Source: Candidatus Abyssobacteria bacterium SURF_5 (GTDB taxonomy: Bacteria; Abyssobacteria; SURF-5). From it: a stretch of DNA of 64,000 bases. The notes below the pieces were generated by a model. The model was not told where the DNA came from. It ran no database searches and saw nothing but the letters and a program-made list of their open reading frames with translations. The DNA is taken from positions 24,267 through 88,266 of the forward strand of contig QZKU01000115.1 of NCBI GenBank assembly GCA_003598085.1, given 5' to 3'. Shown in pieces: positions 27,453 to 35,685 of this stretch. The translations under genes and the position numbers were made by a program. How positions within the stretch are numbered: position 1 is the first letter of the stretch; every line of letters begins with the position of its first letter.

Positions 27453-28700
27453 ATGAACCTGTTCGCGTACAAAGATGGAATTCTGCACTGCGAAGACCTG
27501 CCGATCCCCTCAATCCTCGATCGCGTTGGAAGCCCGTTTTATCTTTACAGCAAAAACACACTGTTGCGCCATTATCGGCATCTGGACCAATCTCTCGCCC
27601 GCATCGAACATGTGATTTGTTACGCGATGAAAGCCAATTCATCGATGGCGATTTGTTCCCTGTTGGCCGGCGAAGGCGCCGGCGCCGACGTGGTGTCAGG
27701 CGGCGAGCTTTTCCGTGCGCTTCGAGGTGGAATTCCGGCGTCGAAAATAGTTTTCAACGGGAACGGGAAGACGGCTGAGGAAATAAGGTCTGCCCTTGAG
27801 CATGACATTTTGATGTTCAACGTCGATTCAGAAAGTGAACTGTATTTGCTCGATGGCATCGCGGGAGAGATGGGCCGTCGGGCAAAGATCGCCCTGCGGG
27901 TCAACCCCGACATCGATCCTCGAACGCATCCGTATATTTCCACCGGGTTACGCGAGAACAAGTTCGGCATCCCGATAGAACAGGCGCTCGAATATTACCG
28001 GAAGGTTCTTTTATTGCGGAACGTGGACGTCGTTGGCATCCACAAGCACATTGGGTCTCAGATCATTCAACTGTCGCCGTTTGTCGAGAGCCTGGAGCGA
28101 GTTGTGGCGCTGGTGGCCCAATTGAAAAATGAAGGGGTCAAGCTGCGATACATTGATATGGGCGGCGGTATCGGGATCACATATGATGGAGAGCAGCCGC
28201 CTTCCTTGGAGGAATATGCGGAGGCCATCCATCCGTTGATTGCGGAGTCGGGCTGCACCTTGATAGTTGAGCCGGGCCGCGTGCTTGTGGGCAATGCCGG
28301 AATTTTGGTCACGAAGGTGTTGCATGTGAAAGTAACGCCGAACAAGATATTCATTGTTGTTGATGCCGCCATGAACGACCTGATCAGACCCAGCGTGTAC
28401 GGTGCGTACCATCGCATTCTTCCGATCCACGAAGCGGGAGAGGAGCGCGCGATGATAGTAGCCGATGTGGTCGGCGGGATTTGTGAATCGGCGGATTTCT
28501 TCGCCCGCGGCAGAAGCATGCCCGAGGTCAAGCCGGGTGACGCACTGGCGATCATGAGCGCAGGCGCGTACGGGTCGGCGATGTCTTCCAATTATAATTC
28601 GCGTCCGCTCATTGCGGAAGTGCTTGTTGACGGCGCGCAGATGAAGGTGATTCGCCGCCGCCAGACATTTGAGGAGATGATCGCCCTGGAAAGCTGCTAA
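27453..28700 (+). CDS. lysA: Diaminopimelate decarboxylase
   Basis: This PLP enzyme turns meso-diaminopimelate into lysine plus CO2. From ATG 27453 it has 415 residues. The PLP lysine is Lys60 in YAMKAN, and GADVVSGGEL, HKHIGSQI, the GGGIGITY phosphate-binding loop and EPGRVLVGNAG follow in family order. The C-terminal DVVGGICESADFF carries the substrate-binding Cys-Glu, and MSAGAYGSAMSSNYNSRP closes the site. A TTG 17 codons upstream is possible but would overlap the leader peptide. It is the first substantial gene in a run leading to disA and the pyr genes. Confidence 0.96.
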   Translation: MNLFAYKDGILHCEDLPIPSILDRVGSPFYLYSKNTLLRHYRHLDQSLARIEHVICYAMKANSSMAICSLLAGEGAGADVVSGGELFRALRGGIPASKIVFNGNGKTAEEIRSALEHDILMFNVDSESELYLLDGIAGEMGRRAKIALRVNPDIDPRTHPYISTGLRENKFGIPIEQALEYYRKVLLLRNVDVVGIHKHIGSQIIQLSPFVESLERVVALVAQLKNEGVKLRYIDMGGGIGITYDGEQPPSLEEYAEAIHPLIAESGCTLIVEPGRVLVGNAGILVTKVLHVKVTPNKIFIVVDAAMNDLIRPSVYGAYHRILPIHEAGEERAMIVADVVGGICESADFFARGRSMPEVKPGDALAIMSAGAYGSAMSSNYNSRPLIAEVLVDGAQMKVIRRRQTFEEMIALESC

Positions 28701-28718
28701 CACAAGGCCGGAAGGAAA

Positions 28719-29825
28719 GTGAAAGATCAGCCAAAACATATGACCCCAACAGACAAGGCGAGTTTATACGAAGACAGGAAATTTCTTGAAGCCCTTCGAA
28801 AGGTGGCGCCGGGAACAATGCTTCGTGAGGGGCTTTCCTATATCATCCAGGGCAGTACCGGCGGATTAATCGTCATCAGCAGCAGCCCGAAGGCTCGCGC
28901 CTTGGCCGAGGGTGGAGTGAAAATCAACAGTCCTTTCCAGCCGACACTCCTCTATGAACTGGCGAAAATGGACGGCGCAATCTTCGTGGACAAGGATGTC
29001 ACCAAAATCATTTCCGCCAACACTTTTCTTGTTCCCGATGAGACCATCTATTCGGAAGAGACCGGCACGCGCCATCGGGCCGCCCAACGCTTCGCCTGTC
29101 AAACGGGGGAGATAGTGATAGCGATCTCGCAGCGGCGTTCGACAGTCACGTTGTACGTCGGCGAGATCAAGCACGTGATGGATAACATTGCGACTCTGCT
29201 GAACAAGGCGAGCCAGGCGCTTCAGACCCTCGAGAAATACAAGGCGACGCTCGACCGCCTGCTGGTCGAGCTGAGCGTGCGCGAGTTGGAAGACCTGGTG
29301 ACCATTTACGACGTTGCACGCACGATCCAGCATACCGAGATGGTGCTGAGGATTGTAAAAGAGGTCAAGTACTATATCGTCGAACTCGGTGTCGAGGGAC
29401 GCCTCCTCGAAATGCAGTTGCGGGAGCTCGAAGAGAGCGCGAATGAGGGGCTGATGGTGATTCGCGATTACTTCCGCGACAAGGAGATTCGCAGCGAGAA
29501 GGAAGTGCTTAACCGGTTGAGCAAGTTCTCGTCGATGGAACTTCTCAACCTGGGGAACATCTCGAATGCGCTCGGGTTCGGCCTCAACATCAGTGCGGTT
29601 GATGAGTACCTGATCCCGCGCGGCTATCGCATATTGATGAAAACCCACCGGCTTCCGCGGCCGGTTATCGAAAACCTGGTGAATACGTTCAGCAATCTCA
29701 GAGCAATTGTGCAGGCGCCCCGTGAGAAGCTGACCGTCGTCGAGGGAATGGGCGACGTCCGGGCCGAGAAATTGAAGGAAGGCCTGAAGCTGCTCCGCAA
29801 CCAACTCATCTTCGACCTCCACTAA
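28719..29825 (+). CDS. disA: DNA integrity scanning diadenylate cyclase
   Basis: This 368-residue protein makes cyclic di-AMP from two ATP. The N-terminal DAC domain contains the catalytic D-G-A at 85-87 (KMDGAIFVD) and R-H-R at 118-120 (TGTRHRAAQR). A helical linker follows from about 165 to 300. The C-terminal helix-hairpin-helix region (VVEGMGDVRAEKLKEGL) binds branched DNA, which stops synthesis in studied DisA proteins. Full length and complete. I took GTG at 28719 as the start; an ATG at 28740 is the alternative. It lies 18 bases after lysA and 20 before pyrK, so it is probably in the same operon. Confidence 0.95.
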   Translation: MKDQPKHMTPTDKASLYEDRKFLEALRKVAPGTMLREGLSYIIQGSTGGLIVISSSPKARALAEGGVKINSPFQPTLLYELAKMDGAIFVDKDVTKIISANTFLVPDETIYSEETGTRHRAAQRFACQTGEIVIAISQRRSTVTLYVGEIKHVMDNIATLLNKASQALQTLEKYKATLDRLLVELSVRELEDLVTIYDVARTIQHTEMVLRIVKEVKYYIVELGVEGRLLEMQLRELEESANEGLMVIRDYFRDKEIRSEKEVLNRLSKFSSMELLNLGNISNALGFGLNISAVDEYLIPRGYRILMKTHRLPRPVIENLVNTFSNLRAIVQAPREKLTVVEGMGDVRAEKLKEGLKLLRNQLIFDLH

Positions 29826-29845
29826 GAGAAGGCGGTTCCATCGAA

Positions 29846-31237
29846 GTGACAAAAAAAAAGCCGAATTCCGCCCGCGGAAGAATCCGCTCAGAGCTTGCCG
29901 ACTTTCTCGCCGATTACGCCCGAAAACATTATATGGATGCGGAGGCCGGTCTGCGCCTCAAGGGGGCGCCGGCCAAACGTGCTGCAGTCGCTCGCAAGAG
30001 AAGCCCTTTGCCGGAGCCTGACCTCTCATGGGCGGAGCGGGGGAGTGCAATCTGGAAATTTTATATTCTGCCGGAGCCGTCTGCCGTGCGTCGTTTGGCT
30101 GAAGGCGTTCCTTTTCTGAAAGACACGATCGTATACTCCGATAAGGCGGGCAGCATCGGTTTTATCGAACCGCTCCCGTTTCTTCGCTTCCTCGATGAGG
30201 AATCAGCGGGAGAAGATCATGCGAGAATACTGGCGCTGATGGAATGCCTGCCTGCGGCGGCGCCGCTGCAGCCGCCTTCCCAATTCAACGGCACCGTCGT
30301 CGACTCGGCTGAATTCATTCGCGATCACTTCTCGCTGAAGGTGAAAGCGCCTTATGCGCAGAGGCCTTTGCCCGGCCAGTTCCTGCAAGTGATGTGCGAT
30401 CCTGTCCCGCATGTCTCTGATCCGAAGTACCGCTCGTTCGAGTATTCTGAAAAGACACTGCCCCGCCTGCGCGGGATCGAACTGCTCGAGCGGCGTCCGT
30501 TCCTGCGGCGCCCTTTCAGCATTGCCTCCTATAAAGCAGGTCCGGCTGACGCGAATGAGGCGTGGCTTGATCTGGTGACGTGGCTTGGGGCGGAATTCGA
30601 GATAATTTATAGACGGATTCCCGGCGGACCCGGTACCGGAGCATTGAGCCGGTATGCCGCCGGTGACAAGATAGATATTGTCGGGCCGCTCGGGAAAGGA
30701 TTTGCCGTTGGTCCCATTCCTGAAATCGCTCTCCTGGTCGGCGGCGGCATTGGAGCGCCGCCACTCATATTTCTTGCGGAAGAGCTCAGCCGGAGAGGCT
30801 GCGAAGTCAAGCTTTTTCTGGGCGCTGTCTCGAAAGATAGAATTCCTTTTTGTCTTGAAGGAGAGAATGGTGATACCATAGAGCGATTCGAGCGAATGGG
30901 GCTCTGTCCGGCCGTCTGCACCGACGACGGCAGCGCCGGCATCCATGGGCTGGTCACGAAGCCGTTGTTGGAGTATCTCGAACAAAATCAGGGGCGGCTT
31001 GCCTCGATGAAAATGTTCGCGTGCGGTCCGCGCCCGCTCTTATCGGCACTGAACGGGATCGCCAATCGTTTTCACCTGCCGTGCGAAGTCTTGCTGGAAG
31101 AACGAATGGCCTGCGGTATCGGCGCCTGCATCTCATGTGTGTGCGCGGTGAAGGAGCCGGGCCAGAAAGCCCATTTCACGCGCATCTGCGTTGAAGGGCC
31201 GGCTTTTGATGTTAGAAAAGTGATGTGGCATGCATAA
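29846..31237 (+). CDS. pyrK: Dihydroorotate dehydrogenase electron-transfer subunit with long N-terminal extension
   Basis: This protein moves electrons from the class 1B dihydroorotate dehydrogenase to NAD. Residues from about 146 on match PyrK: LPGQFLQVMC, RRPFSIASY (FAD binding), LVGGGIGAPPLIFL (NAD binding) and a C-terminal [2Fe-2S] motif with Cys423, 428, 431 and 448. The pairing with pyrD directly downstream, overlapping by eight bases, settles the assignment. At 463 residues it is far longer than the usual 250-270: there are about 145 unrecognised residues in front and a roughly 35-residue insert between PGQF and RRPFSI. GTG at 29846 is the start. Confidence 0.88.
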   Translation: MTKKKPNSARGRIRSELADFLADYARKHYMDAEAGLRLKGAPAKRAAVARKRSPLPEPDLSWAERGSAIWKFYILPEPSAVRRLAEGVPFLKDTIVYSDKAGSIGFIEPLPFLRFLDEESAGEDHARILALMECLPAAAPLQPPSQFNGTVVDSAEFIRDHFSLKVKAPYAQRPLPGQFLQVMCDPVPHVSDPKYRSFEYSEKTLPRLRGIELLERRPFLRRPFSIASYKAGPADANEAWLDLVTWLGAEFEIIYRRIPGGPGTGALSRYAAGDKIDIVGPLGKGFAVGPIPEIALLVGGGIGAPPLIFLAEELSRRGCEVKLFLGAVSKDRIPFCLEGENGDTIERFERMGLCPAVCTDDGSAGIHGLVTKPLLEYLEQNQGRLASMKMFACGPRPLLSALNGIANRFHLPCEVLLEERMACGIGACISCVCAVKEPGQKAHFTRICVEGPAFDVRKVMWHA

Positions 31238-32189
31238 ACCAAGTCTTCGAGTAAATGTCGGCGGCATCGACATGAAGAACCCGGTAATGACCGCCTCGGG
31301 CACGTTCGGGTATGGGCTCGAGTTCTCGCGCTTCATAGACCTGTCGCGCCTCGGCGCCTTTGTCACCAAGGGCGTCTCGAGTCGTCCCTGGGCGGGAAAC
31401 CGGCCGCCCCGCATCGTTGAAACGCGCGCGGGCATGTTGAACGCAATCGGGTTGCAGAACGTGGGGCTGGATGCCTTTCTTACCGATAAGCTTCCGCGCA
31501 TTCGGAAATTAAAAACCGCAGTCATCGCGAACGTCGTGGGCCGCGAGATTGATGATTATGTTGCGGTCGCGAAGCGATTGAATTCCGAGGAGGGAATCGC
31601 CGGCATCGAGCTAAACGTTTCCTGCCCGAACATCAAACAGGGCGGCATCTCATTCGGCCAGAATCCGAACCTCTGCGCGGAGATCACGCAGGCGGTAAAG
31701 AACGCGGCGCCGGATAAGCCGCTTATCGTCAAACTGACTCCCAATGTTACCGATATAACCGCAATTGCATTGGCGGTTGAGCGCGGGGGCGCCGACGCGG
31801 TTTCCCTTATCAATACCATAACCGGCATGGCCATCGATATCGCCACCCGCAGGCCCGTGCTTGCAAATATTACGGGCGGTCTTTCCGGGCCGGCCATAAA
31901 ACCCGTTGCGCTGCGGATGGTTTGGGAAGTAGCCCATACCGTGAAAATTCCGGTGGTGGGTATCGGTGGAATTTCCTGCTGGCAGGACGCGGTTGAGTTT
32001 CTCATAGCGGGCGCAACCGCGATCGCTGTAGGAACGGCCAATTTTATCAACCCGAAGATCACCATTGAAATAATTGAAGGAATCGAGCGGTACCTGATCG
32101 AGAACGAGATGAGCGATGTCTATCAGCTCATCGGGAGCATCATATCTGATGAACCTGGACCCCAGAGAAAAACTAATTGTTGCGCTTGA
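31230..32189 (+). CDS. pyrD: Dihydroorotate dehydrogenase, class 1B catalytic subunit
   Basis: This 319-residue FMN enzyme oxidises dihydroorotate to orotate in pyrimidine synthesis. ASGTFGYGLEF opens the barrel, and NVSCPN carries the catalytic base Cys132, which marks class 1 (class 2 has Ser). VKLTPNVTDI, SLINTITGMAID and GIGGISCWQDAVEFLIAGA follow, the last binding the FMN phosphate. Adjacent pyrK makes this the NAD-linked 1B type. Its end overlaps pyrF by 41 bases, and the last residues read TNCCA. Confidence 0.96.
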   Translation: MHKPSLRVNVGGIDMKNPVMTASGTFGYGLEFSRFIDLSRLGAFVTKGVSSRPWAGNRPPRIVETRAGMLNAIGLQNVGLDAFLTDKLPRIRKLKTAVIANVVGREIDDYVAVAKRLNSEEGIAGIELNVSCPNIKQGGISFGQNPNLCAEITQAVKNAAPDKPLIVKLTPNVTDITAIALAVERGGADAVSLINTITGMAIDIATRRPVLANITGGLSGPAIKPVALRMVWEVAHTVKIPVVGIGGISCWQDAVEFLIAGATAIAVGTANFINPKITIEIIEGIERYLIENEMSDVYQLIGSIISDEPGPQRKTNCCA

Positions 32190-32880
32190 TTTCGCGCGCG
32201 CCGAGCAGGCTCTAACCTTTGTCGAGGAGATGGGAGATGCTGTGCTCTTTTACAAGATCGGGCTGGAGCTCTTTTCAGCGAGCGGTCCCGCTATCGTGAA
32301 GGATATCAAATCGTTGGGAAAGAAGGTCTTTCTGGATTTGAAATTCCATGACATTCCGGCTACGGTTGCTGCCGCTTCCGCACGGGCGGTGGAGATTGGC
32401 GCAGATATGTTCAACGTGCATTCGCTGGGCGGCGTCGCCATGATGAGAGCGGCCGCGGCCTCGGCGCTTGAAGCGTCGGAGGCGCTGGGGACGGAACCTC
32501 CCGTCGTGCTGGCGGTGACCGTGCTGACGAGCCTGGATATTCGCACTCTGCAGGAGGAAATCGGCATTTCCACGGATAATCTGCGCGAGTTTGTTGTTGA
32601 GAAGGCGCGGCAGGCGCGGGAGGCCGGACTCGGCGGAGTTGTGGCCTCGGCGCAGGAAGCGGCCGACATCAGGAGCGCCTGCGGAAGCGAACTCGAAGTC
32701 GTCACACCCGGCATTCGGCCTGCGTGGGCTCCGACTGACGATCAGCGCCGAATAACGACGCCCTCTGAAGCAGTCGCACTGGGAGCTTCCAGGATAGTAG
32801 TCGGACGTCCCATAACCAGAGCGGACGATCCATTTGAAGCAATAGAAAAAATAGTTGCCGAATTGGCGGAAAAAGCATGA
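32149..32880 (+). CDS. pyrF: Orotidine 5'-phosphate decarboxylase
   Basis: This 243-residue enzyme makes UMP from OMP. The catalytic tetrad region VFLDLKFHDIPATV has Asp63, Lys65 and Asp68. TPGIRP and the phosphate-binding GRPITRADDP lie near the C-terminus. The start at 32149 (MNLDPREKLIVALD) fits the family; an upstream ATG at 32116 would overlap pyrD even more and adds a non-conserved stretch. Its last four bases overlap pyrE (ATGA). Confidence 0.96.
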   Translation: MNLDPREKLIVALDFARAEQALTFVEEMGDAVLFYKIGLELFSASGPAIVKDIKSLGKKVFLDLKFHDIPATVAAASARAVEIGADMFNVHSLGGVAMMRAAAASALEASEALGTEPPVVLAVTVLTSLDIRTLQEEIGISTDNLREFVVEKARQAREAGLGGVVASAQEAADIRSACGSELEVVTPGIRPAWAPTDDQRRITTPSEAVALGASRIVVGRPITRADDPFEAIEKIVAELAEKA

Positions 32881-33482
32881 ATCGGAAATCCACAGGCGCA
32901 GATAGGAAACTCACTTCGGTCCAGGTGCTCGAGATGTTCGAGAAAAGAGGGGCATTGCTCTCCGGACATTTTCAGTTGACTTCAGGCCTTCACAGCGATC
33001 GATACCTGCAGTGCGCGCTCGTGTTGCAGTATCCGGAAACAGCCGGAGAACTGGGGGCCGCTATCGCGGCAAAGTTTCAGGGAGATGAAATCGACTGTGT
33101 TGTCGGGCCCGCTGTTGGCGGAATCGTCATTGCTCACGAGGTTGGCCGCGAGTTGGGAGCGCGCGTGATGTTCTGCGAGCGCGAGGCCGGATCGATGAAA
33201 CTGAGGCGGGGATTTGCCATAGCTGGTAATGAGCGTGCGCTTGTAGTCGAGGACGTTACGACGACCGGTGGATCAGTGCGCGAGGTTATGTCCGCCCTCG
33301 AAAAAGCCGGCGCGGTCATCGTCGGAGTCGGCGCCATTATCGACAGGAGCGGCGGCGGCATAAAATTCGGGGTGCCGTTCAAGCCGCTCGCGAAGCTTGA
33401 AGTCTCGACATTCGAGCCTCGCTCCTGCCCGCTCTGTAAACAAGGGCTGCCGCTTTCCAAACCCGGCAGCCGTCAAATCTGA
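32877..33482 (+). CDS. pyrE: Orotate phosphoribosyltransferase
   Basis: This 201-residue enzyme joins orotate to PRPP. The PRPP loop ALVVEDVTTTGGSV (about 119-132) has the acidic pair and T-T-T-G-G of type I phosphoribosyltransferases. SGHFQLTSGLHSDRYLQC is the N-terminal orotate segment of the archaeal/thermophile-like short PyrE. A C-terminal C-P-L-C motif may be a remnant metal site or structural disulfide. Overlap with pyrF and three bases to the next gene mark it as part of the operon. Confidence 0.95.
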   Translation: MNRKSTGADRKLTSVQVLEMFEKRGALLSGHFQLTSGLHSDRYLQCALVLQYPETAGELGAAIAAKFQGDEIDCVVGPAVGGIVIAHEVGRELGARVMFCEREAGSMKLRRGFAIAGNERALVVEDVTTTGGSVREVMSALEKAGAVIVGVGAIIDRSGGGIKFGVPFKPLAKLEVSTFEPRSCPLCKQGLPLSKPGSRQI

Positions 33483-33485
33483 GAT

Positions 33486-34040
33486 ATGAATTCGGAATAT
33501 CCTGAACAATATAAGAGACGCGTGACGCTTGCCGATGGGACAGAAATCTCTTTGCGCCCTATCAAGCCGACCGACGAAGACTTGATGATCGAATTATTCA
33601 ATTCGTTTTCGAAGGAGACCATTTACTTCCGCTTCTTCTCTACATTGAAATACATGCCGAAGGACCAGTTGGAGAAGATGACGCACATCGATTATGAGAA
33701 GCAGATGGCGATCGTTGCGCTGGTGGACGAGGACGGCCGCGAGCGAATGGTTGCGGTCGGCAGGTACACCCTGGAGAAGGACAATCCCGATGAAGCTGAA
33801 TTTGCGATCGTGGTTCAGGATTCCTACCAGAAACGGGGGATCGGGACTGAAGTGCTGCGGCATCTTGCGCACGTGGCCAAGCTGCAAGGCGTGCGCGTAA
33901 TCGTCGGGTATATCATGAACGAGAACGTGCGCATGTTCGGCGTGCTCCGCAAGAGCGGCCTGATAATGAGCAAACACAACTGGGACCGGGGGGTCACCAG
34001 AGTCGATATCCCTATAGAGGCGAACGTGCAGATTCAGTAA
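33486..34040 (+). CDS. GNAT family N-acetyltransferase
   Basis: This 184-residue protein has the GNAT fold. The acetyl-CoA pyrophosphate loop is QKRGIGTEVL (about 117-126), which follows the strand AEFAIVVQDSYQ. The N-terminal RRVTLADGTEISLRPIKPTDE and ETIYFRFFSTLKY resemble the acetyltransferase domain of Pat-type protein lysine acetylases, without their large acyl-CoA-ligase-like domain. The substrate could be a protein or a small molecule; I cannot tell. It begins three bases after pyrE without its own clear ribosome binding site. Confidence 0.85.
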   Translation: MNSEYPEQYKRRVTLADGTEISLRPIKPTDEDLMIELFNSFSKETIYFRFFSTLKYMPKDQLEKMTHIDYEKQMAIVALVDEDGRERMVAVGRYTLEKDNPDEAEFAIVVQDSYQKRGIGTEVLRHLAHVAKLQGVRVIVGYIMNENVRMFGVLRKSGLIMSKHNWDRGVTRVDIPIEANVQIQ

Positions 34041-34060
34041 TGATTCGAGCGGAAACTGCT

Positions 34061-34089
34061 TTGACAGCGCACATCGAAAATGGTAAAGT
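34061..34089 (+). promoter_or_regulatory. Promoter for the SPOR-domain gene
   Basis: A perfect TTGACA at 34061-34066 is followed after 17 bases by TAAAGT at 34084-34089 (four of six). It lies 37 bases before the ATG at 34126, with GAGGA just upstream of the start. Confidence 0.55.
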
Positions 34090-34125
34090 GCAGGTAAGCG
34101 GGCGGGAAGATCGTAGAGGATATTC

Positions 34126-34827
34126 ATGAACTCCAGACTTGTACAGATATTGTGCTTGATCACAGGTGTTTTCCTCCTCTCGTTGGGAGCGGGGCTTATC
34201 GGCGGGCGGATCAGTTCGCAGAAGCCGGTCGATTCAATTCCGCCTCTCGCTGCCGAGGAACCTGCGGCCAAAGAAGGCGTCGGCGCTCATGTCGCCGAGG
34301 ACGAGGCTCCGGTTGAACAGCCGCTGCAGCCGCTGGAACCGGTCGGAATCCCCGAAATAAGTGATGCGCCAATAGAAGTTTCTTCTTCTTCTTCTTCTTC
34401 TTCTTCTTCTCCTCCTCCTCCTCCTCCGATGAAACGGCCAATATTTTCGCAGCCGGTTCCTCCCGCTGTGTCGCCGCTGGATTCGCGTGTTTCTGCGTCC
34501 ATGAAGGAGCCATCTGCTCCCGGAGAGAACGCAATAATTACGAGAGGGCTCCCACTCCCTGTCAAAGAAGTGGGGCGGCAGGTGGAGAAACGATATGTGA
34601 TCCAGGTGCATTCAACCACAACCCGCGCGGATGCCTCAGAGGCGCGAAACGAGATGATTGGCGCCGGCTTCCCTGCCGGCATTTTTGAAGCCGATCTTGG
34701 CGAGAGGGGCCTGTGGTACAGGATTTACGTAGGCCCATATGATTCGGAATACGAGGCGCAAATCCAGCTCGAATCAATAAGAGAGATGGCGGGTTACGGT
34801 TCGAGTTTTATAAAAGCGCTGGACTGA
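34126..34827 (+). CDS. SPOR-domain envelope protein with Ser/Pro microsatellite linker
   Basis: This 233-residue protein has one N-terminal membrane helix (about 8-28), a long acidic and proline-rich linker and a C-terminal SPOR-like domain (about 155-233). In that domain YVIQVHSTTTRADASEAR and GLWYRIYVGPYDSEYEAQ match the two halves of the SPOR fold, which binds glycan strands of peptidoglycan lacking stem peptides, mostly at the septum. The linker contains ten consecutive Ser and six Pro, coded by a TCT/CCT tract. A role in cell division or peptidoglycan tethering is likely from the family. GAGGA precedes the ATG. Confidence 0.82.
   Translation: MNSRLVQILCLITGVFLLSLGAGLIGGRISSQKPVDSIPPLAAEEPAAKEGVGAHVAEDEAPVEQPLQPLEPVGIPEISDAPIEVSSSSSSSSSSPPPPPPMKRPIFSQPVPPAVSPLDSRVSASMKEPSAPGENAIITRGLPLPVKEVGRQVEKRYVIQVHSTTTRADASEARNEMIGAGFPAGIFEADLGERGLWYRIYVGPYDSEYEAQIQLESIREMAGYGSSFIKALD
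34381..34428 (+). repeat. (TCT)10(CCT)5 triplet microsatellite in coding sequence
   Basis: Ten TCT codons (34381-34410), then five CCT (34411-34425) and one CCG, encode Ser10-Pro6 in the linker of the SPOR protein. The unit is three bases, so slippage would change linker length without shifting the frame. Confidence 0.9.
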
Positions 34828-34850
34828 AAAATTTCCGGAGGGAGACAGGC

Positions 34851-35576
34851 ATGAAAGGTGTTGTTCTGGCCGGCGGGTTGGGCACTCGGTTGTATCCGCT
34901 TACAAAAGTGACCAACAAGCACTTGCTTCCGATCTACAACAAGCCAATGATCTACTATCCGATCGAGACGCTGGTGGAAGCGGGTTTCACAGATATCCTT
35001 TTGGTGACCGGCGGCAACAGCGCGGGTGACTTCTTGCGACTTCTTGGGAATGGCAAGGAATTCGGGCTTAAGCACTTTAATTACACGTATCAGGAAGGCG
35101 AAGGCGGCATCGCCGAGGCGCTTGGACTTGCAGAACATTTCGCGGCCGGTGACGATGTTACCGTAGTCTTGGGCGATAATCTCATTGAAGGTTCCATAAA
35201 AAAAGCTGTCCTTGATTTTCAGCGGCAGGGCGGGGGGGCCAAGATCTTTCTAAAAGAGGTCCCGGATCCTGAGCGCTTTGGAGTCGCTGTACTCTCAGGG
35301 GACAAGGTCGTCAGAATCGACGAGAAACCGAAGAACCCGCAGTCGAAATATGCCGTTATCGGAATCTACATGTACGACAACGCAGTCTTCGACATCATCA
35401 AGACGCTCAAACCCTCCGATCGCGGGGAACTTGAGATAACCGACGTCAATAACGCCTACATCGAGCAGGGAAACATGACGTATGAAATTCTGCAGGGATG
35501 GTGGACTGACGCCGGCACGTTCCCTTCACTCGTCCGCGCAAACAAACTCGTCGCTAAACGGTACGGTATCGAATAA
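34851..35576 (+). CDS. Sugar-phosphate nucleotidyltransferase (RmlA-like, short form)
   Basis: This 241-residue enzyme has the glucose-1-phosphate thymidylyltransferase fold. The nucleotide loop is LAGGLGTRLYPLTKV (6-20), followed by NKHLLPIYNKPMIYYP (the substrate-binding lysine) and VVLGDNLIEGS with the metal-binding Asp. DERFGVAVL-like and VIRIDEKP-like segments (PERFGVAVLSG, VVRIDEKPKNP) complete the core. It lacks the longer C-terminal part of classical RmlA. Likely product: dTDP-glucose or another NDP-sugar for the glycan locus that follows on the other strand. GGAGGGAG lies about eight bases before the ATG. Confidence 0.88.
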   Translation: MKGVVLAGGLGTRLYPLTKVTNKHLLPIYNKPMIYYPIETLVEAGFTDILLVTGGNSAGDFLRLLGNGKEFGLKHFNYTYQEGEGGIAEALGLAEHFAAGDDVTVVLGDNLIEGSIKKAVLDFQRQGGGAKIFLKEVPDPERFGVAVLSGDKVVRIDEKPKNPQSKYAVIGIYMYDNAVFDIIKTLKPSDRGELEITDVNNAYIEQGNMTYEILQGWWTDAGTFPSLVRANKLVAKRYGIE

Positions 35577-35647
35577 TGCGATGGGGACTGTCCCAAGGAT
35601 TACGGGCCGCATCTTTTCGGCCGTAGATTCGGGCCTGTCCCATCGCA
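35577..35647. repeat. Nested palindromic REP-like element between convergent genes
   Basis: A perfect 9-base outer stem joins TGCGATGGG (35577-35585) to CCCATCGCA (35639-35647). Inside lie the palindrome GGGACTGTCCC (35584-35594) and a second hairpin, TACGG-CCG (35601-35609 with one bulged G) against CGGCCGTA (35618-35625). It starts one base after the nucleotidyltransferase stop and ends 39 bases from the stop of the convergent DUF2723 gene. No T-run follows on either strand, so a simple terminator is not obvious; a REP-type dispersed element is possible. I saw no second copy in the window. Confidence 0.6.
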
Positions 35648-35685
35648 AAAGCCACTCGCTCCAATCGTCGAACACTCTCTGTCTG

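Noticed and set aside
34381-34428. Phase-variation switch
   Set aside because: The repeat unit is three bases, so slippage cannot turn the gene on or off; only linker length would change.
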